Part shown: in pieces, positions 17,045 to 25,800 of the stretch
Layout: each line of letters begins with the position of its first letter
Numbering within the stretch: position 1 is the stretch's first letter
DNA from: Lysobacterales bacterium
Lineage (GTDB): Bacteria > Pseudomonadota > Gammaproteobacteria > Xanthomonadales > SZUA-36
Length of the DNA stretch: 49,045 bases
Assembly (NCBI GenBank): GCA_013001885.1
Contig: JABDLD010000048.1
Span: 1 to 49,045 of the forward strand
Direction: 5' to 3'
The notes under the pieces: generated by a model
Seen by the model: the letters and a program-made list of their open reading frames with translations, nothing else
Database searches by the model: none
Told to the model about the DNA's origin: nothing
Made by a program: the position numbers and the translations under genes

Positions 17045-17761
17045 CTAGGCGCTCTGTCCGCCGAACCGGGGCGAAATTGAGGCTTTGTACATGCCCAGCT
17101 TCGCCATCTCGGCCTTTTCAATATCCGTTGCTTTCCGGGCTTTGAACCACAGGTAGTCACCGCCCGGTATCAGGTTGAAATTGGTCGACTGTTCGTTGTG
17201 ATGCATGAAGTGATTCCGCATCATCCACCGGTAATATGACGTTCCAACGAGCCACTTGACACCCCATGGCGCCATCTCCCGGGCCTTTTCAAGTTCGTGG
17301 TGCAGCAACTTGTGGATCGTCAGGGTCCACAAGGGTTTCAGGGCCAGCCAAGGCAGGAATCCGACCGCCATCCAGGGCCCCAGGTAGAAGTAAATCAGCA
17401 GCAGCGTGGGAATCAGGATCACGTTAAAGCTCAGATAGCATTTGAGGCTGATGGTCAGACCGTACATTTCGTTCTTGATCCGGTCCCGGTGCCAGTTTGG
17501 AATGGAAGCGTCCAGTTCAGCCTGGTGTGCATCGCAGGTGAACATCTCGTGGAAGTTTTCTTTGAACGTGGCCTCGTGATGAATGAAGTTGTGGCGGTAA
17601 TAGGACTGGATCATGAAATGAAACAATCGCGGATAACGGTGCCAGATGGCTCGCGCGCGGTCGCTGGCATGACCCACAATGGCGTGGAGGAAAGATTCTG
17701 AAAACGTGGCGATAAGGTATCCGATGCCGAATCCACACACTATTTGCAGCACTTCAATCAT
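17045..17761 (-). CDS. Fatty acid hydroxylase / sterol desaturase-like membrane protein
   Basis: A 238-residue membrane protein rich in histidine clusters: H-N-F-I-H-H (57-62), later H-K-L-L-H-H-E and H-F-M-H-H, plus single histidines near residues 26, 31, 71 and 79. This spacing matches the eight-histidine di-iron site of integral-membrane hydroxylases and desaturases of the ERG3/FA-hydroxylase type. Two or more hydrophobic segments surround the clusters. Such enzymes use oxygen to hydroxylate or desaturate lipids. The start is ATG 17761: GGGGAG lies just upstream on the minus strand, whereas the TTG at 17782 would place that site inside the gene. It follows the CDP-alcohol phosphatidyltransferase gene with a 67-base gap, same strand. 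The substrate is unknown; the family is inferred from histidine motifs rather than from a close match I can name. Confidence 0.7.
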   Translation of the reverse strand: MIEVLQIVCGFGIGYLIATFSESFLHAIVGHASDRARAIWHRYPRLFHFMIQSYYRHNFIHHEATFKENFHEMFTCDAHQAELDASIPNWHRDRIKNEMYGLTISLKCYLSFNVILIPTLLLIYFYLGPWMAVGFLPWLALKPLWTLTIHKLLHHELEKAREMAPWGVKWLVGTSYYRWMMRNHFMHHNEQSTNFNLIPGGDYLWFKARKATDIEKAEMAKLGMYKASISPRFGGQSA

Positions 17762-17828
17762 GAGGTCTCCCCAGTCTGTCAAATTCGAATTTTTGAATTA
17801 TGCCCAAGTATATAGCCAGTTTCCGGTC

Positions 17829-18422
17829 TTATGCCTCACTATTGGTCGCCCGGTGACGCCGCAGGGCCTCCGCAACGCCGCCATGCAGGTTGGGCGTCCA
17901 CTTCGGAACAAGGTACAGCATAATGAAATGCTCCACTCCGCCCAGCGCGCAAACGAAGGCAGAAAAGTACAAAAGCCACGGCACAAAGCCATAAAGAAAC
18001 AGCACCAGCGCAAAAAGACTGAATGCGAAGATCCCGGCGCGAATCAGGCGCGTATGAAAACTCGCAAGCCGACCGTAACGAAGCAGCGAAGCAGCATGCG
18101 CGAAAATCCAAAGGACGACCACCGTGATGACGACCCAGCCGTGATCCAGGTATACATAGGGATGCAGCGGCCAGATTGCGTAAACGATGGTGAGCATCAA
18201 GAGAATATCGGCAATTGAATCCAGGGTTGCACCCGCGGACGAAACGGCATCGAGTTTCCTCGCCAGCCATCCGTCAATGACGTCGCTGGCCAGGGCGGGG
18301 ATCAATACAGCCGTGAATGCGCCGTGCATGCCCCGGTAAGCAAGCCAGGCAAGGACAGGAACCGAGGCAAGGCGGCCCGCCGTGATCGCATTGGGAATCC
18401 AGCCGAAACGATGTGCGTTCAT
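17829..18422 (-). CDS. CDP-alcohol phosphatidyltransferase family protein
   Basis: A 197-residue integral membrane enzyme. It carries the complete CDP-alcohol phosphotransferase motif: D47, D50, G51, A54, R55, G64, D68 and D72 with canonical spacing. P-N-A-I-T precedes it at the usual place. About six hydrophobic segments are visible. The family displaces CMP from a CDP-alcohol (CDP-diacylglycerol or similar) to form a phospholipid; members include PgsA and PssA, and the acceptor here cannot be told. I place the start at ATG 18422, which leaves ten residues before the P-N motif; ATG 18449 is in frame and possible, and neither has a strong ribosome-binding site. The gene diverges from the patatin gene (18481) and precedes the di-iron hydroxylase, giving a lipid-related context. 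Confidence 0.88.
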   Translation of the reverse strand: MNAHRFGWIPNAITAGRLASVPVLAWLAYRGMHGAFTAVLIPALASDVIDGWLARKLDAVSSAGATLDSIADILLMLTIVYAIWPLHPYVYLDHGWVVITVVVLWIFAHAASLLRYGRLASFHTRLIRAGIFAFSLFALVLFLYGFVPWLLYFSAFVCALGGVEHFIMLYLVPKWTPNLHGGVAEALRRHRATNSEA

Positions 18423-18480
18423 ATTGATCACGGATGCTACTATATTCATCAAAAATCGGAAACAAACAGTAAACGATCAC

Positions 18481-20451
18481 ATGCAGAAAGCAGAAGCAAA
18501 GAAATTTTCCGGGCGACTGGATTGTCTGGCACTGTCGTTGTCCGGCGGCGGGGTGCGCGCCATCGGTTTTCATCTCGGGACCATGAGCATGCTGGAGCGC
18601 CTGGGTCTACTGGAGAAAGTGCAGATCATTTCTTCGGTTTCAGGCGGCAGTATGCCAGGCATCGGTTATTCGCTATCGCAGCGCCTGGGCAGGTCGTTCC
18701 AGGATTTCTTCGACGATTTCTACGAATTCCTGCCGCAGCTCAATCTCATCGAAGAAATGATGAAACGGATGGTGGCCCGAGAGGCTCCCGCGCCGTCCGG
18801 CCGGCGCGACATGATCACTGCGTTCGCCAATGTCTACGAGGATTTCTATTTCAGGCCTTTTTTCGGCGAATTCACCGGCGGCGAGGAAATAACCTTCGAC
18901 TTGCTGATGAGGGAACCGAGGCACGGCCATCTGAAAGAAATGGTATTCAACGCCACCGAGTTCAAAACCGGCTCGGCGTTCCGTTTCCAGGTCAGCGAAT
19001 ACCGCTGCCTGATCGGTAACCGCAATATCGCTCTGTGTAAAAAGCATGCACGGCAGATGCGGATCGCGGACATCATGGCGGCGTCATCATGCATTCCGGT
19101 GGGTATGGAGCCCCTGTTTTTTCCCGATGATTTTCACTGGCCGGATGACAGGATCAAGCCGGGACGCTTTGGCAAGACGGAGCGCCCGACCTGTGAAGCA
19201 ATCAACCGGGCTCTGGAGCGCAACCTTGACACGAAGTTGCCGAATTTCGCCTTGATGGACGGGGGTGTGTACGACAACCAGGGTGTCTCAAGCACACTCA
19301 ACGCGCTGAACCGCCGCAAGGAAGGGATCAAGGAGGCGGACCGCCATGAATGCGGTTTCTCGCTGGTGGGCCGCGGTGAGCCCTGGGGGCCCAAGGAGTG
19401 GGCCAACTGGGTTTCCGGGCGAGTAGTCGAAGGCGCAGAGCACAGCTACGTGGACGTCAACGCGTCCGATCTCGACCTGTTGATCATCTCAGATACGCCG
19501 GTACGCAAGGCTTCCCTTTATCCGCGGGTTTCTTTCACCCGGGAGGGCAAGCCGGAGCCGGCCAGCCGGCATGCACAACGCGCGCAAAGGGCGAATTCCT
19601 GGATCAGCAGGGTCACCATCGGGCAGCTCAGTGTTATCGCGACGGTTATCATGGTGATGCTGACGACCAGCGCCATTCTGACGGTTTGGGACCTGCGGGA
19701 GGGGCTGGTAGGCGTTCTCGACCAGTCCCGGTTTGGCCTCAAGGGTTTTATCCTGCTTCATCTGATGCTGCCTCTGTTCCTGATTCTGCTGACTTTTATT
19801 GGTTTGTTTGTGCTCAAGGTGAACAAGGCGCGGGCGATCGAGGCGCTGGAAAGAGCTATCCCTAACTGGAAGGGAAAACCGGGACGTTACATCAACAAAC
19901 TGCGTCTCGGCAACCTGCTTAAAATGGGCGCGTTACGTGGCGAATCCGTATCCGTTCTGACTTCGACCATCTACATGAACCGCATTCGCGGCCTCGGTTA
20001 TGCCGTGGCTTACGCGCGGGATGACTTGCAGAGCCGGATCCTCGATAACGAGATTTTCACTCTGCAGGTAGCCACTGAGACAACCAACGATTTTCAACGC
20101 ATGCTGGAATCGGAGGGGGCCTGGCCGCCACCGCCGGAAATGGAACGTATCGTTGGCAAGGCCGCCACCATGCAGACGAAACTCTGGCTCGAACAGGAAG
20201 AGGGCGACTCTCTCAACGATCTGGATTACCTGGTTGCCGGAGGCCAGGCTACCGTCTGTTACAACCTGATGCGCCACATGTGGGAAGAGTGCAGGGATGA
20301 GAGCGGCTGGATGGATCCTGCAACCGGAGAATTGTTCAACAGAACGCTGGGTGAGTGGAGAAAGTTGATTGCTGATCCGCTTTCACTGCTCGAGGACCGC
20401 AAAATGAAAAGCCGCAGCGCGGAACTGAACGCACAGGCTGAAGCTATGTAG
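18481..20451 (+). CDS. Patatin-like phospholipase with two membrane segments
   Basis: A 656-residue protein. The patatin core shows the oxyanion loop G-G-G-V-R at 22-26, nucleophile S54 in S-V-S-G-G-S, and the dyad aspartate D260 in M-D-G-G-V-Y-D-N. All catalytic elements are present, so lipid acyl-hydrolase activity is expected. Two strongly hydrophobic segments at about 378-402 and 422-447 anchor the protein, followed by a cytoplasmic-looking tail of about 200 residues with no motif I recognise. There is no signal peptide, so the catalytic domain is probably cytoplasmic. The start is taken as ATG 18481, directly before the patatin core; an in-frame ATG at 18382 would overlap the divergent phosphatidyltransferase gene. 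Its last 8 bases overlap the 3' end of the convergent desaturase gene. Confidence 0.88.
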   Translation: MQKAEAKKFSGRLDCLALSLSGGGVRAIGFHLGTMSMLERLGLLEKVQIISSVSGGSMPGIGYSLSQRLGRSFQDFFDDFYEFLPQLNLIEEMMKRMVAREAPAPSGRRDMITAFANVYEDFYFRPFFGEFTGGEEITFDLLMREPRHGHLKEMVFNATEFKTGSAFRFQVSEYRCLIGNRNIALCKKHARQMRIADIMAASSCIPVGMEPLFFPDDFHWPDDRIKPGRFGKTERPTCEAINRALERNLDTKLPNFALMDGGVYDNQGVSSTLNALNRRKEGIKEADRHECGFSLVGRGEPWGPKEWANWVSGRVVEGAEHSYVDVNASDLDLLIISDTPVRKASLYPRVSFTREGKPEPASRHAQRAQRANSWISRVTIGQLSVIATVIMVMLTTSAILTVWDLREGLVGVLDQSRFGLKGFILLHLMLPLFLILLTFIGLFVLKVNKARAIEALERAIPNWKGKPGRYINKLRLGNLLKMGALRGESVSVLTSTIYMNRIRGLGYAVAYARDDLQSRILDNEIFTLQVATETTNDFQRMLESEGAWPPPPEMERIVGKAATMQTKLWLEQEEGDSLNDLDYLVAGGQATVCYNLMRHMWEECRDESGWMDPATGELFNRTLGEWRKLIADPLSLLEDRKMKSRSAELNAQAEAM

Positions 20452-21289
20452 CGAGCAGACGGGTGCGGCGCAACTGTTCCGGCGGGCGGCGCACATCCCA
20501 GACCAGGCCGGTCGCCTCCCACAGACAGATCACCCAGTAAAACATGTCGATCTCCCACCAGCAGAATCCGGCCCGGGCGGACACCGGGTAACGGTGGTGA
20601 TTGTTGTGCCAGCCCTCGCCAAACACCAGCAGCGAAACCAGGAAATTATTGGTTGAAAGGTCATCGGTCTGAAAACGCCGGCGTCCGAATCGATGGCAAA
20701 AGTAGTTTACCGCCGAGCTCTGGTGAATAAGCAGCGCAGCACCCAACAACACCCCCACTGCCATTCCGGAGATTCCGCCCAGCAGAAGAGCAACGGCGCA
20801 TAGCGTCAATCCGGGCGCCAGTGAGTGGCGATGCAGCCACATGAGTTCCGGGTATTGGGTCAGGTACGGCACCTGCGCGCAGATCTGCTCGTCGGTGTAT
20901 CGGCTGTCAATATGGCTGCCCAGCCAGCTGAACCAGAATCCCTGCCCGGGTGAGTGTGTGTCGTTCTCGCGGTCGGTGTTCAAGTGGTGCAGGCGGTGTT
21001 TGCCGGCAAAACGGATAGGATCTCCGAAAGTGCTGGCGCAGAAAAGGGCCAGCAGGAATTGGAACCAGCGGCTGGTCTTGAACGCGTTATGGGCAAAATA
21101 CCGGTGCAGGCAGACACCGACGCCAATAGCCTGAAACGGGTAAATCGCAGCGAACAGCAGCCAGTCTTTCTCACCGGTTCCGTTGATGATCGCCCAGGCC
21201 GGCAGGACGTGTATCAGGGTGATGAGCGCCGCCGTGCGGACGCGGGCCGCCCTGCTGCGCGTATGCGGTCGGATCGGCAGTCGTTCCAT
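20444..21289 (-). CDS. Acyl-CoA (delta-9 type) fatty acid desaturase
   Basis: A 281-residue membrane di-iron desaturase. The three histidine boxes are complete: H-R-Y-F-A-H at 62-67, H-R-L-H-H at 98-102 and H-N-N-H-H at 228-232. Four hydrophobic segments surround them. The family inserts a double bond in acyl-CoA or acyl-lipid chains using oxygen and an electron donor. Its ATG shares a base with the stop of the upstream radical SAM gene (TAATG), which indicates translational coupling and a shared function or regulation. The regioselectivity is inferred from the family and not proven. It is the last gene of the minus-strand operon that starts at 27720. Confidence 0.92.
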   Translation of the reverse strand: MERLPIRPHTRSRAARVRTAALITLIHVLPAWAIINGTGEKDWLLFAAIYPFQAIGVGVCLHRYFAHNAFKTSRWFQFLLALFCASTFGDPIRFAGKHRLHHLNTDRENDTHSPGQGFWFSWLGSHIDSRYTDEQICAQVPYLTQYPELMWLHRHSLAPGLTLCAVALLLGGISGMAVGVLLGAALLIHQSSAVNYFCHRFGRRRFQTDDLSTNNFLVSLLVFGEGWHNNHHRYPVSARAGFCWWEIDMFYWVICLWEATGLVWDVRRPPEQLRRTRLLAT

Positions 21290-22845
21290 TAAGCGCTTTT
21301 GGCCGCCAGCGGCTGTTTTGCCTGTCGCTTGTAACGAGTCGCCATAGCGTCTTCCTCGAGCAACGGGTTGAGTTCGCCATTTTCCAGAGTGATCCGGGTG
21401 GGGTCGAACCAGGATTCAAAACGGGCGTCCACCGGAAGGCCTGGCTTGTATACCGCATCAAGGCGTTCGGTTGTGCTGACATTGGTACGCGGGCCTTTAC
21501 GGATGAACATCGCGCCGGGGCTGGAAAAACTGCCCGGGGCCAGAATGGCCGCTGCGGTCAGCGAACTGAGGAGTATGTGGTCCCTGCCCAGGTGGCGGCG
21601 GTAATGCCAGAGAAACTTTGCCTGGTGCTTGAGGAAACGGGCACGATAGCCACGGAAGTTACGGCCATTTCGAACAAAATGCACAACATCGTCAATCGGG
21701 TCGATCGGCTTCAGGCTAAGCGTAGATCCTTCGAGGTCGCGCATTTTCGTGTTTGGCAGAATCAGTCCTTTTTCAAACCGGTCCTGAAAAAACGGCGTCC
21801 CGGGAAACGGGATGGCCATGAAAATGAAATTCGGCGCAGGGATTTCAGGGTGATCGCAGATCAGGTCCAGCTGATGGTACATCTGTTCCAGCGTCTGGAT
21901 GGTAGGGTCGTACACCAGTCCGTACTGAAAAATAATGCCGCCTTCCAGGCATCTGCGGATCAGGTCCACCTGGTTCATCCGGCTGTTCTGCTTCTTGTTG
22001 ACGCTTTTCAGCCACATGTCGTCGTCAAATGATTCCACGCCGACAAAGACCGACAGGCAGCCGGTTTTCCGGGCCAGGCGAATGTTTTCTTCATCCCAGA
22101 AGAAAGTGTCCGTGACAAAACCGCTCCAGTACTTGAACTGGCCCGCGTCGCGTCGCTTTTGAACCCGCTCGATCCGCTTTCGGAAGCTTTTGGTGCCGTC
22201 CCCCAGGAGCTGATTGTCATTGAAGAAAAAGATTGGGCGCTTACCCATCGCTTCCATTTGGTCCTCAAGGTAATCCAGGCTCTGCGCATCGTATTTCAGC
22301 CCGACACCGGTCAAAGAACAGAAACTGCATTTGAAATTGCAGTTGCGGGTGGATTCGGCGTACCCCAGTCGCTTGATCCAGTAAGCGAGGTCGTAACGCG
22401 GACGGAATTCCGGGCTGAGGTATGTTGGACCAAAGGCCTCGCGGATCACGTCCCTTATCTGTTCGACATCACCGGTGCAACTGTAATCGAAAAAGTGCTC
22501 TGAATAATGGGGCAGGCAACGAACCGCATGGCCGCCGGCGACGGTGATCACCGCCGGATTTGCGGTTTTTGCATAAGCCGAAACCTGGAGCAACCGGTCA
22601 AACGTCGCCGTCAGACCGGTCATCACGATCATATCCGGCCAGCTCAGCAATTCCGGTTTGAAAACCTCGACGAAACCCGAGTGAACTTCGTTATACAGTT
22701 TTACCTCGCAATGTTCCTGCGAGAAATAACCGCCGAGCAGAACCGGGGCCAGCGCATCAGGCACCTCGTTGCGCCGTTTGATAGGCTCGCGCATTTCGGG
22801 AAAGTACAGGTTGATGATCAGTATTCTTTTTATTGGATGACGCAT
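21289..22845 (-). CDS. B12-binding-type radical SAM protein
   Basis: A 518-residue protein. The N-terminal 130 or so residues look like the Rossmann-type cobalamin-binding domain found in this group (I-L-I-I-N-L-Y-F-P-E start, M-I-V-M-T-G-L-T-A-T, V-A-G-G-H-A). I see no D-x-H-x-x-G motif. The radical SAM core begins about residue 160; its iron-sulfur cysteines are C169, C173 and C176 (C-x3-C-x2-C). A C-terminal region of about 130 residues is basic and carries hydrophobic patches. Relatives methylate unreactive carbons, for example in hopanoids and natural products. It sits between a cyclase-like regulator (gap of 10 bases) and a desaturase (TAATG overlap), so a lipid or fatty acyl substrate is a reasonable guess. 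The reaction itself cannot be assigned. Confidence 0.85.
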   Translation of the reverse strand: MRHPIKRILIINLYFPEMREPIKRRNEVPDALAPVLLGGYFSQEHCEVKLYNEVHSGFVEVFKPELLSWPDMIVMTGLTATFDRLLQVSAYAKTANPAVITVAGGHAVRCLPHYSEHFFDYSCTGDVEQIRDVIREAFGPTYLSPEFRPRYDLAYWIKRLGYAESTRNCNFKCSFCSLTGVGLKYDAQSLDYLEDQMEAMGKRPIFFFNDNQLLGDGTKSFRKRIERVQKRRDAGQFKYWSGFVTDTFFWDEENIRLARKTGCLSVFVGVESFDDDMWLKSVNKKQNSRMNQVDLIRRCLEGGIIFQYGLVYDPTIQTLEQMYHQLDLICDHPEIPAPNFIFMAIPFPGTPFFQDRFEKGLILPNTKMRDLEGSTLSLKPIDPIDDVVHFVRNGRNFRGYRARFLKHQAKFLWHYRRHLGRDHILLSSLTAAAILAPGSFSSPGAMFIRKGPRTNVSTTERLDAVYKPGLPVDARFESWFDPTRITLENGELNPLLEEDAMATRYKRQAKQPLAAKSA

Positions 22846-22855
22846 GCGGCTCTTG

Positions 22856-25800
22856 TTATGTTCTGTTCAGTTTCTTCAGTATTTTTTCGGCGGAAACAAA
22901 ATCCTGTGAGTTATCTTTTTCGCCAAAACGGTTAAGGATGCCACTCAGGAGGCCGACCGCTTCAGCCGGTTGGGCCTGAAGCTCGAGCGCTTTGGCAAGG
23001 TCCACAGCGGCGCGCAGCTCCAGGGCCAGAGATTCCCTTTCCTGTGCCGTTTCCAATGCGGTCGAAAAAAGCTCGACCGCTGAATCAAGCTGTTCCTGCT
23101 CGCCCGAGGTTTGGAATTCGTTCAGACAGATACGCCCGCGCAGACGGTAATATTCCGATTCGAAAAAGCGCTCTCCGGTCTCCTGCAGGGCGCTCCAGCC
23201 ACTCTCCAGTTCTTCGACGGCGGTCTCATGGTTTTGCAGCGCAATATAGTCTTCCGCCAGGTTGAAGGAAAGATAGGTCATGCCCATTCCGGCCCCGGCG
23301 CCGCGATAGATATCCAGCCCTGATTTCATTTTCTCCACCGGCTCGATGTCACGCGGCATGGTTTCGTTTTTCTGATCGCGGTTTCCTGCCCAGGCCGTCA
23401 TGAAACCGGCCAGCGGAATCCAGAACCGATAACCTTTTTCCAGCGCAATACGGGCCGCATCCGACGCATGGAACAGAGTCTGTTTTGAGTCGCCTCGCAT
23501 CTGCTGGAGCCATGCACTGAAAAATGACGCAAAGGCCATTGCGTAGGGGTGCTTGAGGTCCTTGGCCATACTGCTGGCTTCTTTCACCAGCCTCGCGGCG
23601 GTCTGCGGAAATCCAAGGTGCCACTGCACCAGGGAAAGCACTACCCGCACATGAACCCGGGTGTCATCCCCGCTGGCAGATTGTGATGCATAGTCAATAC
23701 CGGGTTTCTCGCTCTCCAAAGCCTTCTCGAGAGCCGCTTTCGCAGCCTTGAAATCAGCCCGGTAATAGAGCGTAAATCCCCGGCTGTAATGTGCCTGAAG
23801 AAACTGTGCCGGGTCTTTCGTCGTTTCTGCGATGCGCATTAGGCGCTGGCTCTGCTCGTACGCTTCTTCGAGTTGGGCGGTGATGATGTAATACATCCAT
23901 AAGCCAACGGCCACCTGGAACAACTGAGGTGCGTCCCCAATCTGTTCGCAAAGGTCCTGCGCCCGCGTGAAGACCTTGCGCACCCGGGGGTCTGAATATC
24001 CGTGTGTCGACAGCAACGCGGTTCCAAGGATGCTCTGCAGCGGCACCTCCAGCGCGGCCCGTGGCTGCGATTCGGGCAGGCTTTTCAGCAGTTCAATGCC
24101 CTTCCTGGATTGCTCAATCGCTTCCTGGTTGGCAAAACGGGAGAGCGATTGCCGGCTGGCCTGGATCCAGAAGGGGATCGCTTTCTCCAGCTCGCCGGCT
24201 TCCGAGTAATGATAAGCCAGCAGCGCAGGCTGCCGCTTCGCCACGTCTGTGATCTCCTGCTCGAGAATGACGGCGGTGCGGCCATGCAGTTCCTTGCGCT
24301 TGGACTTCAGCAAGGAGTTGTAAGCAGTTTCGAGAATCAAAATATGTTTGAACGAGTAGGTCAGGTTTTTCAGCACACCCCGCTGATAGAGCAATTCGGC
24401 ACTGACAATCTCATTCATGCCGTCCTTCAGCGCCTGCTCGTTTTCGGTGCCGCTGACCGCACGCAGCAACGTGTAGTAAAACTCACGTCCGAGCACGGAA
24501 CACAGCTGCAACAGCGCCTTGGATTCACCGAGATTATCGATACGGGCCGCCAGTGAATCCTGCAGGGTCGCCGGAATTTCGAGCCATCTCATTTCTTCCG
24601 GCCGGCCCTCGGCCAGGGATTTGCGCCACGCGTCGGACTCGAGCACAGCCAGCGTGAGCTCCTGGATAAACAGGGGATTGCCGTCTGTTTCCTCGATGAT
24701 TCGATTGACTATGGCATCCGGCAGCTCTGCCCCACCGGTGGTGCTTACGATCAGGTCTTTTGCTGATTTGCGCGCCAGGGGAAGCAGCTCCTGGACCAGC
24801 ACGAAGGAGCGTTTTGTCCAGTCGGCTTCAAAATGCGGCCGTGCAGAAAACAGGACGAATAAACCTGCCGCAGGCCCCCGGTTCACCAGCATTTGGATCA
24901 TTTCCAGGGTTGACGGATCAGCCCAGTGCAGGTCTTCAATGAGCAACAGGACGGGCCTGGAAGACGCTGCAAGGCTGAGCATGTCCAGCAGCAGTTCCAG
25001 TGTCTGCATGCGCACAATCTGTGCTGAACCGGTGGGTGGTGAATACCCCGATTCCGGGCTGATCGACAGCAGGTTGGCGAGCAAGGGCACCGCCTCGTCC
25101 TCGTCAACGGATTGCAGACCGACAAAAGAAGTCAGCCGCTCCAGCCTGGAGTCGGAATTTTCCTGGTCCGAAAAGCCCAGGATAGAGTCTTGCAGAACGC
25201 GGATGACCGGAGCCAGCGGGTTGTTCCGCTCATACGGAGAGCACATGCAGGAAATCAGGGTTAAATCGCCGTTTTCGCGGACGTGCTGGATAAATGAGCT
25301 TAGCAGGCTGGTCTTGCCGATGCCCGGCTCGCCCTGCAGCAACACGAATTGGCCGCCGCCATCCTCTACATTTTCCCAGCGATCACGCATCAGGCGCATT
25401 TCATCTTCGCGGCCCTTCAACAATGTTAACTCTGCGCTGGAACCGTCCAGCATCCGGGCCGTCTCCACGCGGAAGACTTCAATATCGCCGCCAAATTGCG
25501 TTTGCTGATGGGATCCGGCCGGCTCGAGTCTGAAATGGTTGGCGACGATTTTTTTGGTGTGGGGCCCGATGATCAGGGATCCCGGCGGCGCCAGGCCGTG
25601 CAGCCACGCCGCCATGCGAGGCGCCTGGCCGATGATGGAGATTTCCTGGTTATCGGTTTTCGATTCATCAACGATCACCAGGCTGGTGGAGATACCCACC
25701 CGGGTGATGAACCCGCGGGATTCTTCACCGGAGCGCGACTCCGACATGTTGCGCGTTTCGTTAATCAGGGCGAGTCCGGCCGCGACCGCGCGCCGCGCGT

